Assembly (NCBI GenBank): GCA_003640385.1
Contig: RCAB01000180.1
Location: 51,287-115,286 of the forward strand
DNA length: 64,000 nucleotides
Origin: Setaria digitata
Lineage: Eukaryota > Nematoda > Chromadorea > Rhabditida > Setariidae
Direction: 5' to 3'
Below, piece by piece: positions 11,301 to 23,547 of the stretch. The position numbers were made by a program, and so were the translations under genes. The stretch's first letter is position 1. Every line of letters starts with the position of its first letter. The notes under the pieces were generated by a model. It was not told the DNA's origin. It did no database searches and saw only the letters and a list, made by a program, of their open reading frames with translations.

Positions 11301-14300
11301 TGAGATCAAATTTTCATATGTATACGATAGTTACCGGCAAACAGGTGTGATACTGTCGATGAATGAAAACGGATTTACGGGAGCTGCCGGTGATGAATCA
11401 AGCTGAACGGTTGCATCAGATGGATGACCACATTCATTAGCACATCCATTAATATCATCATCCTCCTGTCCCTCCATACACTCTCTTACCAATCGGAATT
11501 CTTTAATTAAATCTGATAAGTTAATGAGTTGAAATGATCAGGAAATGAAAAGATAAAATGATAAAATTTTTGCAAATTTACCTTCTAGTTTATCAGTGCA
11601 AATATATGTGCTAAGGTTTATCTTTTCATCCAGTTTTGTTCTCTCTTCATCACTGCATGATTGAGCACACCTCAACAGCTTCTCATGGGTACTGCAATTA
11701 TGAGACTCATTAATGTCTAATTAATTAGCCATCAATGAGGGAGAGAAGGGAAATGATGACGTTGATAACACCACTGTATGTGCTTAATTGAAGTCTTCTC
11801 TTGTTATCATCATAGTGATAATATTTTATCCTCATCCCTCCCAGGAAACACTATGCTTATGAATCTAAATGTCAAGATTTAGATTTTGTAGCAGTGTACA
11901 TGTGGTCGTAGATTTACTCTTGGGAAAGTATGTCTGAATCCTAATGGATTCCGATTGATTCAACTTACAAAAAATTGAATCAATCGTGTTATATGGATGG
12001 GAAATTGAATTTATTATGCATTATTTGTTTCATAATTTTGATTAAACATTTATCGTTATCAATGATGTGTAGGAAATCTTACGATGATGCCTAATGAATT
12101 CTAGGAATCAAACAAAACTAGCTTCGGGGGGTTGTTATGATTATGATCAATTCTGATATTCAGAAATAAATTATAGAAAAAGTTAATTTCAGAATTATTA
12201 ATAAAATGACAGTATATAGCTAAGTATTGAAAACGAATATATCTATAGTGCTGGTGTTCTTTCTCTAATATTTTATCGTCATTAAATCATCAAGTTTTTA
12301 CCGGGCAAAACTTTCACAAAATATGAATTAAATTTAAATTTGAAAGGTAAGAATCACTTGAACTGTCATTCTTATAGTTATGACGCATTCTGACGTATAT
12401 CTTATCTTCAAGCATCGTGAAAGTGATAACACTTAACTGATTTGGATGTTTTATCGATTTGTTAATTTACACTTCTAGGATTTATTTATACTTTTAGGAC
12501 TTTTAGAAAACAGACTATTAGATGGAGGAAAGTAAGATAGAAGAAAATATGATGTGCCATCTCAAATGCAGAAAAAAGAGGAAACATAATCGATTAAGAA
12601 ATTTTCCTCCTTTTACTCACTTAATTAAATATAAAAAAAAAAGAACAGGCAAAATTATTAACTTTATGCGCAAGTATTTCAATAATTTTAGTTTCAGTGT
12701 TGAAACTAACTTAGCCAGAGGTTCATTTATAACAGAATTTAATTAAATTGCATATTTTACCAGTTCTGTTATTCATTAACAGAAATTCTTTCAATTTATG
12801 ATATTAATTGTTAATTAATTGAGCAGCTATTCATTGGTGCTATTCATGTTTACTGAATACAGAATGTCAATTAATGCTTAATTTTAAAAGTTTCTTCTCA
12901 AAAAAAAAAAAAAAAAAAAAAGGAAAAAAAAAGAAAAAGAAATGAAAAAAGAAGTATTTATGAAAAGATGAATTTTATGAATGAATAAAATGAGAAGAAA
13001 AGAGAAAATTAAGAACGGAAATAACTTACTTGCAGAATTCTTCCACATTCAGGATAATCTTTTGAAAATTGCGAAGATTAGCAGCAGCAAAAACAGCTGA
13101 TCCCTGTTCCAGGCATTCGTTCAGGCATGCACTAGTTGTTGTCACTATTGGTTGCGGTGGAATTTGTCCCCAAATTGGAACTAAATTTAACATTTCAATT
13201 ATTTTATCAATTAGTACAAAAATAAACCAATTTTACGTCTATTTCGACAAAATACTTCTTATCATTACTACCAAAAAAAAAAAGGCCTGAGCAAAATTTT
13301 TACTTTTTAGTTAATAATCATTTCATAAAAAATTTTCATATTTGGTACTCCTAATACAAATCTTGTTTCATTTGTAGCTGGACGGGATAAAAAAAAAAAA
13401 AGAAAAATACAAAGAAGATAAAAGTTTTGTAGATGGCATTCGAAAATGATGATATTAAAACGATGGAGAGAAGTAAATTTTAAATGTTTGTTTTTATTTA
13501 GCAATTATTGAGATTAGACAAGAATGTTAGCGAATAATGATGATAAGAATGATGAAAATGAATGGAAAAATTATATAAATTTTTAAAAACTTATGCAGAG
13601 GGTAAAGTTATCGTTTTTTTTTTTTTTGCAGTAATAATAGAAATTGCTAAATGCTAAACTATGGCATCCTAATAGATTCGTTGAATTCATCGGAAATTCT
13701 TCGCTTATCGGATGTCCTTCGTGATGATCACTTATCAAATGTTAATGATCACAGCTGACTTCTTCTCTTTCAATCTTATGCTGCGAATTTGCAAATCATT
13801 TTCATTTTATGTATATTCTCAAAGTTCATATATATATATATTTTTATATATAAAAAATATATATATATTTTTTATGAAAATGGGAAAAAAAGAAAAAATG
13901 TCTTTTTTTTTGGATCGGTTTGTACAATCAGATGGATGACGATAAAGAAGAGAATGGAAATTACTGAAAAAGCTCTCCGATATTTGAAGGATAAAAAGTA
14001 AGAATTCAATGGGTGATGAGGGCGATGAACAGGAAGTAATTTTTATTGTGAACAGAAAAATGACCACGAAAAAGAGTGCGAACATTGGGTTGTAAAAAGG
14101 ATGGAAGGAGTTTGGGAAAGGTAATCTGAACTAGGAACTAGGAGCTAAGAGCTAATTGAAGTGCGATAAATGAATGATAAGCTACTACTGTTCGCTTATG
14201 ATAAATATAGAGTGCAAATTTTTTAGTAAATCTAAAAAAAGTCTTAAAATAATTGAAAATTGACGCTGGTGAATAACCAAGAAAAAAAAATAGAAAAGCA

Positions 14301-14648
14301 AGAGTTTTAAACTTATAAAATAACTTATTGAATCAAGAAATTAGTATGAGAAGTAGAAATTCTTATCAGGAAGATATCTGATCATTTATCAGATTATAAA
14401 TTTATATAAATTGGAATAATTTAACTCTCCTCCCCACCATAAAAACAAAAAGAAAACGCTTCGCTTAAATATTCACTAAATAGCTAATGAGCATTTATAT
14501 TTCAACCAGTTAAATTATTCTAATTGATATAAACTTATTAACTTTTTTAAATGCATCTTTACAAAAAAAATTTACAAAAAAAAAGAAAAAGAAAAAGAAA
14601 CTTACAAATTAGGACTGTAACAAGCGATAAAATGCGTCGAATTATCAT
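8317..14648 (-). CDS. Secreted Cys-rich protein, chondroitin proteoglycan 4 (CPG4)-like, with acidic/Ser-rich spacers and hydrophobic tail
   Basis: Eleven exons join in phase (5' to 3'): 14648-14606, 13180-13030, 11691-11582, 11512-11335, 11157-11082, 10395-10141, 9820-9749, 9643-9524, 9412-9326, 9096-8821 and 8583-8317, about 544 residues. The start MIIRRILSLVTVLIF is a signal peptide. Residues about 30-185 form a Cys-rich domain with paired motifs: CLNECLEQG, RCAQSC, RECMEG, GCANECG, ECVMKC. This resembles the nematode CPG4 domain, but that match is from memory and not proven. Next come a Ser/Thr run (from about residue 206), then long Glu/Asp-rich spacers with EEEK and HEHHEDEEKEEDE. The last 24 residues (VLLSMIILVIKIFIYILVI and FGG) are hydrophobic, as in a GPI-anchor signal or membrane tail. 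A surface or egg/cuticle-associated proteoglycan core is inferred. Exon 10395-10141 ends next to a duplicated, N-containing stretch, so its 3' end deserves checking. Confidence 0.72.
9940..10150. repeat. Direct duplication of about 105 bp around a single N
   Basis: 9940-10046 and 10048-10150 are near-identical, differing by a 4-bp indel (GCGA) and one substitution, and meet at N 10047. The right copy holds the splice donor of the CPG4-like Ser-rich exon; the left copy repeats it. A single N between two near copies suggests overlapping contig ends or two alleles joined without merging rather than a genomic repeat. Confidence 0.8.
12522..12746 (+). other. Intronic open frame, not supported as a gene
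   Basis: A 74-codon Lys-rich frame inside the 1.3-kb intron of the CPG4-like gene. It has no splice partner, domain or recognisable motif, and its composition follows the surrounding A-rich DNA. The neighbouring introns (11692-13029, 13181-14605) hold poly-A tracts at about 12900-12921 and 13391-13402 and nothing else I can support. Confidence 0.2.
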
Positions 14649-15848
14649 TTCGTCTTGTTCGTATGATAAGTACAATTTATGATAAGTTGATGATTATACA
14701 ATTGATGATTATCTCTTTCTCTGGATTTTTAATACTGCTGTGTCAATTCTCTGAACAATTCTATCATTACAAAAGAAAAGGCAAATAAAAAAAAAAAAAA
14801 AATTTTTCGGCAAAATGAAAAAAGCGTGAAGTAGTAATAATGATACAGAAGGAAAACTGAGATGAGATGGGGTTCGGACAAGAAAAAAGAATTTATTTTT
14901 ATAATGGCAATTGATGCATATAAAAATTATTGATCGAATAGGAAATAATTGCAATTATTTGATTTGAAAATTTATTCAATTTATTTATATTACAGAAATT
15001 TAAAGTATTTTGTGGATGGAAAAAAAAATGCGAAATTGATTAAATATTATTTAATATTTAACAATTATTTATCACAAATAAATTCATTTTTGATACTGAT
15101 GACAGAAAAAAAAAATTGATTATTCCGTTTATCTATGATGAAGATGCGTATTCTTCCCTTATCCATGTCATAATCTTGTTTAATTTCATATATTTGTAAT
15201 GATAATAATTTCACAACATTCTTAAAAACAAAGCATAATATTTCCTAATAAACATTTTTAATAATTTCCGAGAAAAAAAAAATATAGTTATTGTATAGAA
15301 TTTTAAAATATTCTTGAGCAGTTGCTAAATGATCATATCAAGCAAGTGATAAGCAGCAAAAGTTTACTCTGAATAGAATTACACTCATTTAGAAATCATT
15401 ATCTTAATATTCTTCATACTGTATCATTTAATAATATTCAGTGCTGTGTTATACTGTAATGTCTCTCATTTGTACCGTATCCCAATTGCACTTTATGATA
15501 CCATAACACTTCACAACTCTGTCATTGTCATTTGCACAGTACAGCTGATAGAATGATGGAAGTTAAGCCTAGTGCTATTTGTGCTTGAAATACAAATAAT
15601 TAAGAGGAATGGATGAATATGCAGATATTCCATTATCAAAGGGTCAAAAGATCTAGAGTTCACAGGTCATCTAAAGAAAGAGACAGACAGGTAGACAGAC
15701 CAATAATTAAATGGAACATGAACTGATGAAGTTTGAGAAAGGGCGAGATGTATGCACTACTCAATTTGGTTCATTCAAAGGGATGTCAAAACTACCTGTG
15801 CCGCAAGGTGGGCGTGGTACAGGTGTGCTTGTTTGTCCATCAATGTAT

Positions 15849-15849
15849 A

Positions 15850-15888
<39 letters not shown>
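15849..15888. repeat. (GT)n microsatellite
   Basis: A dinucleotide run, nearly pure GT, ends at GTGTGTAGG. It is flanked by a slightly GC-richer stretch (15711-15848) that is open for 45 codons but shows no domain. Confidence 0.9.
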
Positions 15889-16180
15889 GTGTGACTGTCT
15901 GTATATGAACTTAATTTGTTGGAAATATTTTTGTTCTCTTTTGAAATTTCATAAATTTGGCATTTTAACGGTTAATTACTAATTAGATGAATAATTTTTA
16001 CCTGTTTTTCGTTCATTTTTCGAATTAACCTGTCTAACTCTTCTCTTTCCTTTATACCTTTTTTTTTTTTCTTTTTTTTTTTTCGTCCTTTCTTCAGTAA
16101 AAATTTTGTTTATTATTTTTTCTCATATGTAAGGACATTTGAACAGGGCGATATTTTTGTTATCACTGTACTGCAAATTT

Positions 16181-16312
16181 AGGAAGCAAACAACAAGAGA
16201 TGTTAAATTTCATAATTTCAACATTTTTATGAATCTGTAAAATTCAGCATTTCTACTGGTTAATTACCAAAAAAAAAAAAAAAAAAAAAAATCCACGTAA
16301 TAAGAGAGAAAA
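16181..16312. repeat. Dispersed direct repeat, copy 1
   Basis: Begins AGGAAGCAAACAACAAGAGA, carries an AT-rich core and an A-run, and ends near AATAAGAGAG. A near-identical copy lies about 400 bp downstream. No coding potential and no terminal inverted repeats or target duplications were recognised. Confidence 0.8.
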
Positions 16313-16581
16313 AAGAACATCCTATTGTAAGTGTTATCCATTATCATTAATTTATATAATCTAAACACATTTGTTATCAATCATTTGTCCAACTCATACT
16401 GAGTGAAATATTTTATAATTTTCTTATCTGTATTATTCCTATGATCAAAATATTAGTCGTCCATATTTATAAATAATTCCAGTGAATTTTTCATAGAAAA
16501 GAAAGTAATTTGATGAACTTTTTCTTACAAGTTCAAGGTAACGAAGGTGCCAATTCACACTGATGAATGATATATATATTT

Positions 16582-16710
16582 AGAAAGCAAACAACAAGAG
16601 ATGTTGAATTTCATAATTTCAACATTTTTATGAATCTGTGAAATTCAGCATTTCTATTGGTTAATTACTAAAAAAAAAAATAAAAAAAATTCTACGTAAC
16701 AAGAGAGAGA
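16582..16710. repeat. Dispersed direct repeat, copy 2
   Basis: Same segment as 16181-16312 with a few substitutions and a different A-run length. The copies share both ends, which suits a local segmental duplication with later divergence, or two insertions of a small non-autonomous element. Confidence 0.8.
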
Positions 16711-16716
16711 AACAAA

Positions 16717-16795
16717 TAAATAAATAGGTAAATAAATAAATAAGTAAATAAATAAATAAGTAAATAAATAAATAAACAAATAAATAAATAAATAT
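16717..16795. repeat. TAAA-type tetranucleotide microsatellite
   Basis: AAATAAATAAATA units interspersed with GTAA variants, directly after repeat copy 2. Confidence 0.9.
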
Positions 16796-17789
16796 ATATA
16801 ATTGATATGCATATAACTGATATACAGTTAATGATCATCGACAATTCAAAGAGTGATAAATCATTCATCATTGTACATTAATTATGATAAAATTACTGTA
16901 ATGTCGCATACTGTTCATTACAGAACAATGAAACCTGTTTGGACTCATTTTTCGTTATATCATATCATATCATTCTTCATTGCAAAGACCAAAGAATGAA
17001 TTACCGAGTGGGTTTTTAAGACATAAAACTTCCTCCCAATTAACCATCTTTTTCTCTCATTATTCGCAGGAAAGAATAACTTGTTTTGGTAATTAACAAG
17101 AAAAAATAAGAAACCTTTTGAAAATTGGCGAAATGCCTGAAGCAGTTCTTAGGCCGGAATTTAATATATTAATTATTGTATATAATTTGATTAAATACGC
17201 AAATAACATGAAAATAAATTTAATCAGTGATTTCTTTTTGGAAATCTATTGAATATCAATTTAGAGTTATAATTGCATAATGCCATAAGGCTACTGAAAA
17301 TTTTCATAATTATAACGGAGCGAAATTTCTAACAATTCGAATTTAAATTATTGTAATTAATTCAATAGATTAAAAAACACTGTCATTAGTGACTATATTC
17401 TTTGTTGATACAATTTATATCATCCATACAACATCTTTCCGTTTTTTTCCTTTCCCTCATTTATCCATTTATTATTTGAAAAATATATATATATATATTA
17501 TAAAGATTAATATTTCCAGATCTATTCCTTTCTCATCTCCTTTGTTATCATTATCAGTGATATAATATCCTAGACATATCCAGTATATATTAATAATCAT
17601 TTCAATTTCAAGGCACAAAAATAAAAGCTATAATTTAAATTTTAAAAAAAAAAAAAAAACTTTTTCCAAAAAAAAGGACCATATACAGTGAAATAAAGTG
17701 TATGTTGTTGGATGATGAATTCGCCTTTTTGTGCGTCTATAAGTACTAAATGTTATTGAAATGGGAGCATACATTCCCAACAATAAATC

Positions 17790-17945
17790 ATTTATGTCTA
17801 CGGGAAGAACCGGGAGCGAACAGGGGTAACCAGAGGAGGACCCGGGAAGAACCAGAGCAGTACCGGAGAACAGTTTGGGAGAACCGGAGAAGAACCGGCG
17901 AACGGGAAGAGGAGCAAACGAGAAATGAACTGCTGTTATGACACG
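17790..17945. repeat. Purine/GC-rich decayed tandem repeat
   Basis: Variants of GAACCGGGAGAAGA-like units, with CCGG cores recurring at irregular 15-20 bp spacing, form an island much richer in G and C than its surroundings. It stays open on the + strand for 63 codons (17750-17941), reading as Arg/Glu/Thr-rich. That composition is what a purine-rich repeat gives, so I do not call a gene. Confidence 0.6.
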
Positions 17946-20440
17946 GACACTTCGACCAATTATATAATCAACTCATACTGTTTTTTTTTTTTATCTTCAT
18001 TTTTTTTGCTGCTAATTTTAAATTTCCAAATTTTTTTAAAATATTTTGATTTTGCGCAAGTTAGTAAAAATATCATTTTGGAATAATCGATCACTGTAAG
18101 TGCAAATGATTGATTATAAAATTTTATATATATTTATATCGAATTTATCAGTGATTATTTACAGCATCACTCTTCATTTTATAAGAATTTATCATGCAAT
18201 CAGTTAACATTTAGGGTATCATATCAATTCTTACTTAAGAATAAACAACCACTCAGATAATCAGACAATTCTCGAGAATTTTACTCGTAAAAGCTTAAAA
18301 AGCAGAAAATGATGCGAAAGGAAAAATATATTCAAAATAACTGAAGGAAAAAAGAGAGGAAATAACAGCCTAATTTCGTAGTGGAAATAAAAATTGTTTA
18401 TTAAGAATCGGTCGGAAAATGACGAAAATAAGCTGCGCTATGACAAGAAATAATAAATTTTAAATTAATGACTGATAAATCCAATCATTTAATCAATCAA
18501 AATGATTGAAAGCCTGGTGAGGAGAAAGAATAATGAAGCTTAATGATAATAATTTTTTATTTCCTCCACCAACAACAAAAATCACTTAGAAGTGAACAGT
18601 GAGATCAATTTGGAGAAATGATATCATCTGTATAAAATTGTTTAATTTCTTTGTTTTAATTTAAGTTGATTAATTTTAATGCACAATTGAAAGAGACAAA
18701 ATTATAAAAAACATAAAGTATTTTTAAAATTCGAAAATTCAGTCTCATTTTGTGCATATAATAAGATTGAAAGGCCGAATTGATAAGACATAGATATTTG
18801 TTAACATGACTAGCTGTAATAACAATGATAAAGAAGTAATATAATCAAGAATGTAGCAATATTAGCAATATTATTTCGATAGCAAACTTTGGTTTTATTG
18901 CTTATGTTTATAAGAAAAAATGCTTTATTAAATGACCTTAATGTATACATGTGCTTTGAAAAGTTTTATATTAACAAAATTAATTAGTCAACCTAAGCAA
19001 ACAAATCTAATCAGTCAGTTTAATATTAGTGAAATTAATTTTCCAAATTTTGAAGATGCTTCAGCATCAGTGTACAAAATAAGACGAACTTTAAATAGAT
19101 AAAGACCAACTTTCAATATTCTCCTTGAGGTTTTTTTTTTTCCCCTCTTTTGAAACTTAAAAAGAACACATTATTAGGGATAATTTGGAAAATGTTTGCT
19201 AATAAAATGAATTGAAATGAAAACAGGAAGAAATGGAAATGGAAATTTTTGTAAATGATTTAATAAAGCAATAAAACAATTGGACAGTATCATTTACCTA
19301 CAGCAAAGCATTTCAAAAAGATTCAAATAAATCATAGGTGTCAAATTAAACACCTTCCGATAATTTTATCTCTCTTTTTTTTTTTTCATACTTTGTTTTT
19401 GACTGTTACTTAATTTGTATTACATTTTCTTATCACATAGTTAGTTTAATATAATTAAAAAAATTTATTAATTTTTACACCTTTTCATCTTCGTTCATCT
19501 TTTTTCTTTCTTTTTTTTTTGCAGTTTTAATCTTCTGCTGAGCTTTCTTAGCACTTCTATCTTCATTTCTTCGGCATAATTGAGTCAAAAAATATTTTTT
19601 TTTTTTTGCTAATTTTATAGTTTCAAATTTATGACTATAATTTCATTTAATTAGCTATATAATTCAGGGAGGCGAGATGTATCGGAGATGTATCGTTTTT
19701 ATTTTTTATAATTCATTTAAGTATTTGTAGATTTTATTTTGCTGTGGAAAAGGCTACTGCTTGTTAGTTTTAATATTTCATCAAATTATCAGGAAAATTT
19801 CTTTCTATGCTTACTCATTTCATCGGAAGAAGTAGAAGAAATTAATTTTATTTCCAGCTCCTGCTATTTCAAATATTTTGCAAGTTAATTTAATAAAAAT
19901 ATTTTCAAGTTTAATTGTTATGTAATATTATTGGACTAAATTAGTGCTATAATCTGCATGGGAAAATTCTTTTCGATATTTCAGTAGGCTATTTTTATAG
20001 TTAGTAATAATTTCTCTAATTGCATCCGGTAGCATTTGTGACAGTGAACATTGATCTGAGTTAGCAGCAAAAGCAGAAATTAATTGATAATAGATTAGTC
20101 TACTGTTGTTTGGATAAAATTAAAATGTTTGGAGCAAAAGAAATAATGAAATTACATACATACTTTCAAATAATTCAGCATTTTGCTTTATTTATCGCAA
20201 TTCTATTGTGCTTTTTTCTTTTATTATATATAAGCAGTAATTGATTAATTAATTAATTGAAATATAAATAAGTAAATTTTGCTACCACAATGAACAGGAA
20301 GATTGCAGTACATCAGGATATCGCAAATTTTCTTCTTTTACCGTCATTTTCCTATTACAAAAAAAAAAAAAAAAAAAAAAAAAGGTAGAATGAGGAGATT
20401 GTTGAAAAATGTGAGGCACTAAAGGGTAAATGGAAAATGT

Positions 20441-20760
20441 CTAAAAGAGCGAACTGCTTTCTCTTAAATTTCCCGAGAGTAATTTATTTATAATTTTCGA
20501 AGAACTCGCGAAAAACAGTGTGAGACGAGAGAACTCGGAAAGCGGGTTGAATGAGAGGAAGGATGGGAATCGGGGTGGCAGCTTCCGAGGGATGTCGTTT
20601 CGCTTCTCTATTTGTCCCCGCGTTGTCAACCTGGAAAAACAGGTTCCGATGGATGAACAAATGAGTCGAACTACTGCTTTTTGTTCATCAAGAAGTGCAA
20701 AAAGACAGGAGAAGGAAGAGAGAACAAGAAGAAGGGGAACGTTTCAAATCATCAGGTGAA
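20441..20760. other. GC-richer non-repetitive patch, possible regulatory or fossil sequence
   Basis: About 300 bp with several CG dinucleotides (for example CCCCGCG at about 20617) inside very AT-rich DNA. It has open frames on both strands (20520-20759 + and 20441-20629 -), neither with a recognisable domain or splice partner. It could be an undetected exon, a promoter, or a fossil insertion. Confidence 0.35.
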
Positions 20761-20892
20761 AGAAATGGCTAAAGGTATAATTTAATTATAATTTATCACG
20801 ATCATTTCTGATTCTTGCAGTTCGCTACTACTTCATATCTATTCACTCAAGCAAAGACATTCTAAAGTTAGTTTCATTGAATATAAAAAGCA

Positions 20893-21135
20893 AAAAAGCA
20901 AGAAGATTCTGATAGCTAATTTTGCCGACTACAAAGAAAGGAGATTCTGAAAGTTAATTTCTTTGACTATGGAGAAGTATTTAAAGAAAGGTACATAACT
21001 TCCATGTTTTTTAAGGAAAAAAAAAAAAGAATTACAGAATTAGAACGGGAAATTAATTTCATTAACAATGGAAAGGGGAGAGTTGAAAGCTAATTTCGTT
21101 AGCTACGAAAGAAGGAGATTCTAGAAGCTAGCTTC
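20893..21135. repeat. Degenerate tandem repeat, about 50-60 bp unit
   Basis: Variants of AAGGAGATTCTGAAAGTTAA followed by TTTCGTTGACTA recur at about 20893, 20934, 21030 and 21090 with many substitutions and gaps. Non-coding. Confidence 0.55.
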
Positions 21136-23516
21136 AAAATAAAAATGCAAAAACGGATAGCAAAATAGCAACTGATAAATACGATATCATAATTTTGTTG
21201 TTATAATATGATGCTATACAAGATATCGTCTTTCTTGCATGCGGTTATTTTAGATACTTTTTAAAATGATATGATAAAATTATATGAGAAATGATATGAT
21301 AAACTATGAAATGGTCAATTCTAAGCATTACATCTGAAACTTCTTTTTCATGATAACTATAAGCTAGGATTGAAGGATAATGAGCATGTATGGGAAAAAG
21401 TGCCATTGAAGAGTTAATAATTTTTTAAATTTGCGAATGAAATTGATAGGTCAGTTCATTGCTCTTAATTAGCATTTTGTTTTCTATTTCTTTTTTTTTT
21501 TTCGAGAGAGAGAGAGAAGAAGAAGAAAGAAAGAGAGAAAGAAAGAGGAAGAAAAAGTAATCATTGTTAGAGCGTAGCCTCGATAATGATAATGATAGTG
21601 ATGATATAATTTAATATATTAACAGGAAAAGAATTTCAGTGAATCAAAAAGTTTTTTTCCTTTTTTTTCTTTTTTTTTTTTTTTTTTTTTTTTTAAATTC
21701 AAAGACTTATTGATAGGATTCAGTAGATGATTCAAACCATCATCAGAAGGTTTGTACAAGATTCAACACATGATTCAGATCATGAGAAAGCTCTGCTCTC
21801 TCTCTCTCTTTCTCTTTCTCTAAATCGATAAAAATAATTAAAATGCTTCGATCACTTTGATCATTTAAAATGGCATCGATGTGGCTTACCGTAGTTTTAC
21901 ATCATTTTTACCCAAAAATTAAAATACTTTTTTTTTTTTTTTTTTTTTGCCAGGTAGAAAAATTCTATTCAGCGAGTAATGCTCAATAACAGGTACAAAA
22001 CTTTTCAGTGATGAACTTACATCAAAGTCCTCATCTTCCGTAACTTTTTCTTTTATGGTTCTAACAGAATTTCCGAAATCGAGCGGATATGGGATATATT
22101 AATCTTGGAAGGAAACTAAGAATTAAATTAAATTAAAAAAAAAAATTTAGAATTTAGACATTTTCAAAACCGTAAAATTATTCGTACAAAAAAAAAAAAT
22201 CATGCAATTAAAATTCTGAAATTTAAAAAAAATATGAAAAAAAAAAGAAATGTTTTTCATGCCAATTTTCTTCTAACAAGCACTTCTCGTCTTCTATTAT
22301 TATTTCTCACTTAATTAATATAACTGATTAAATTAGCACAAAAAAAAATGTATGAATTTATTGAGGGAACAAATCAAAAGAAAAAAAAAAAATTGTATGA
22401 ATAAAATTAAATAAAAATTTATTCCAAAATTAAAATAATTCTTTCTGATGTATGAGCGATTGAGCATTTTTGTTTGTTCTTTCAAATAATATTCACAAAA
22501 ATAATAATAACAAACAAGTTGCCCATATGAAACATGGCCATATATTTCGTTCTCTTCTTTCATTCCTCTTTTCAACATCATTTTTGTTTTTGTATTTATG
22601 AAAATACGCGGAAAAAAAAAAAACAATAATCAGTCAACAATAATTGAGCGAGGAAAACAAGATTTACCTGTTGGGTAAGAGGAAAGAATTATCGGGAAAA
22701 CGATGCAAAGGAAGTGGGAAAATATGTGAGCAATATTGAACGTGGGTAAAAATTGCATAGTGATGAGGAAGGAAATTGGTAACAATGAAAAGTTATAAAC
22801 TGATAAAAATTTATCATTATTATTTGTTTTCCATCATATTTATTTATTTATTTATTTATTTATTTATTTGTTCATTTATTTCTTTGTTTTGAAATGCAAA
22901 ACTGGTTTTTGTATGAGTGCATTTATTGCACAGAGAAAGAATATTATCATTACCAGTCAAACAAATATATATATATATTTTATTTGCTAATGGCTAATGA
23001 GTGCTACCGATCGATGATCACTGTTTGTCTGTCCTTCTCATTGATGTGTGACAAAGGAAACGTATAAAGTTGCTGTTCTTAATGATAGCTAATTTTGTTT
23101 CAGAAAAAAATTTATTTTATTTTTTTCCTTTTTGCTTCAAACAACCAAAATTTTTATTTTTACTTTCTCTGTCAAATTGTGAAATAAAATGATATTTTTT
23201 TTTCTCTCTCTCTCTCTTTTTTTTTTCTTTTCTTTTTTTCTTAAAGAAAAATATGCTTTGGAAAAATTTCAAGCAATCAAAATTATATTATCATTTTCTT
23301 TTTCAAATTGGTAGGAAATAAAAAGAAATAATTTTTAAAATATACTTTACAGGTTTTTGCTTCTGTTTTTTTCTTTTCTTTCTAAATGAGAAATTGAATT
23401 GAAGTTTTAATCGAATTAATACATCAATAAATTATTTTTGTAAGCAAAAAATTTCAATTTTTTTTTTCTCAAATGTTTGAAATTTTTTTGCTTTTTGTCA
23501 TGTTTTCTTTCATTTA

Positions 23517-23547
<31 letters not shown>

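Noticed and set aside
13712..14085. Overlapping frames on both strands in the first intron of the CPG4-like gene
   Set aside because: They contain TATA-type simple sequence, lack domains and lie between two exons that splice together in phase.
15711..15908. 65-codon frame with a Cys/Val repeat
   Set aside because: Its C-terminal half is the (GT)n run, and there is no other support.
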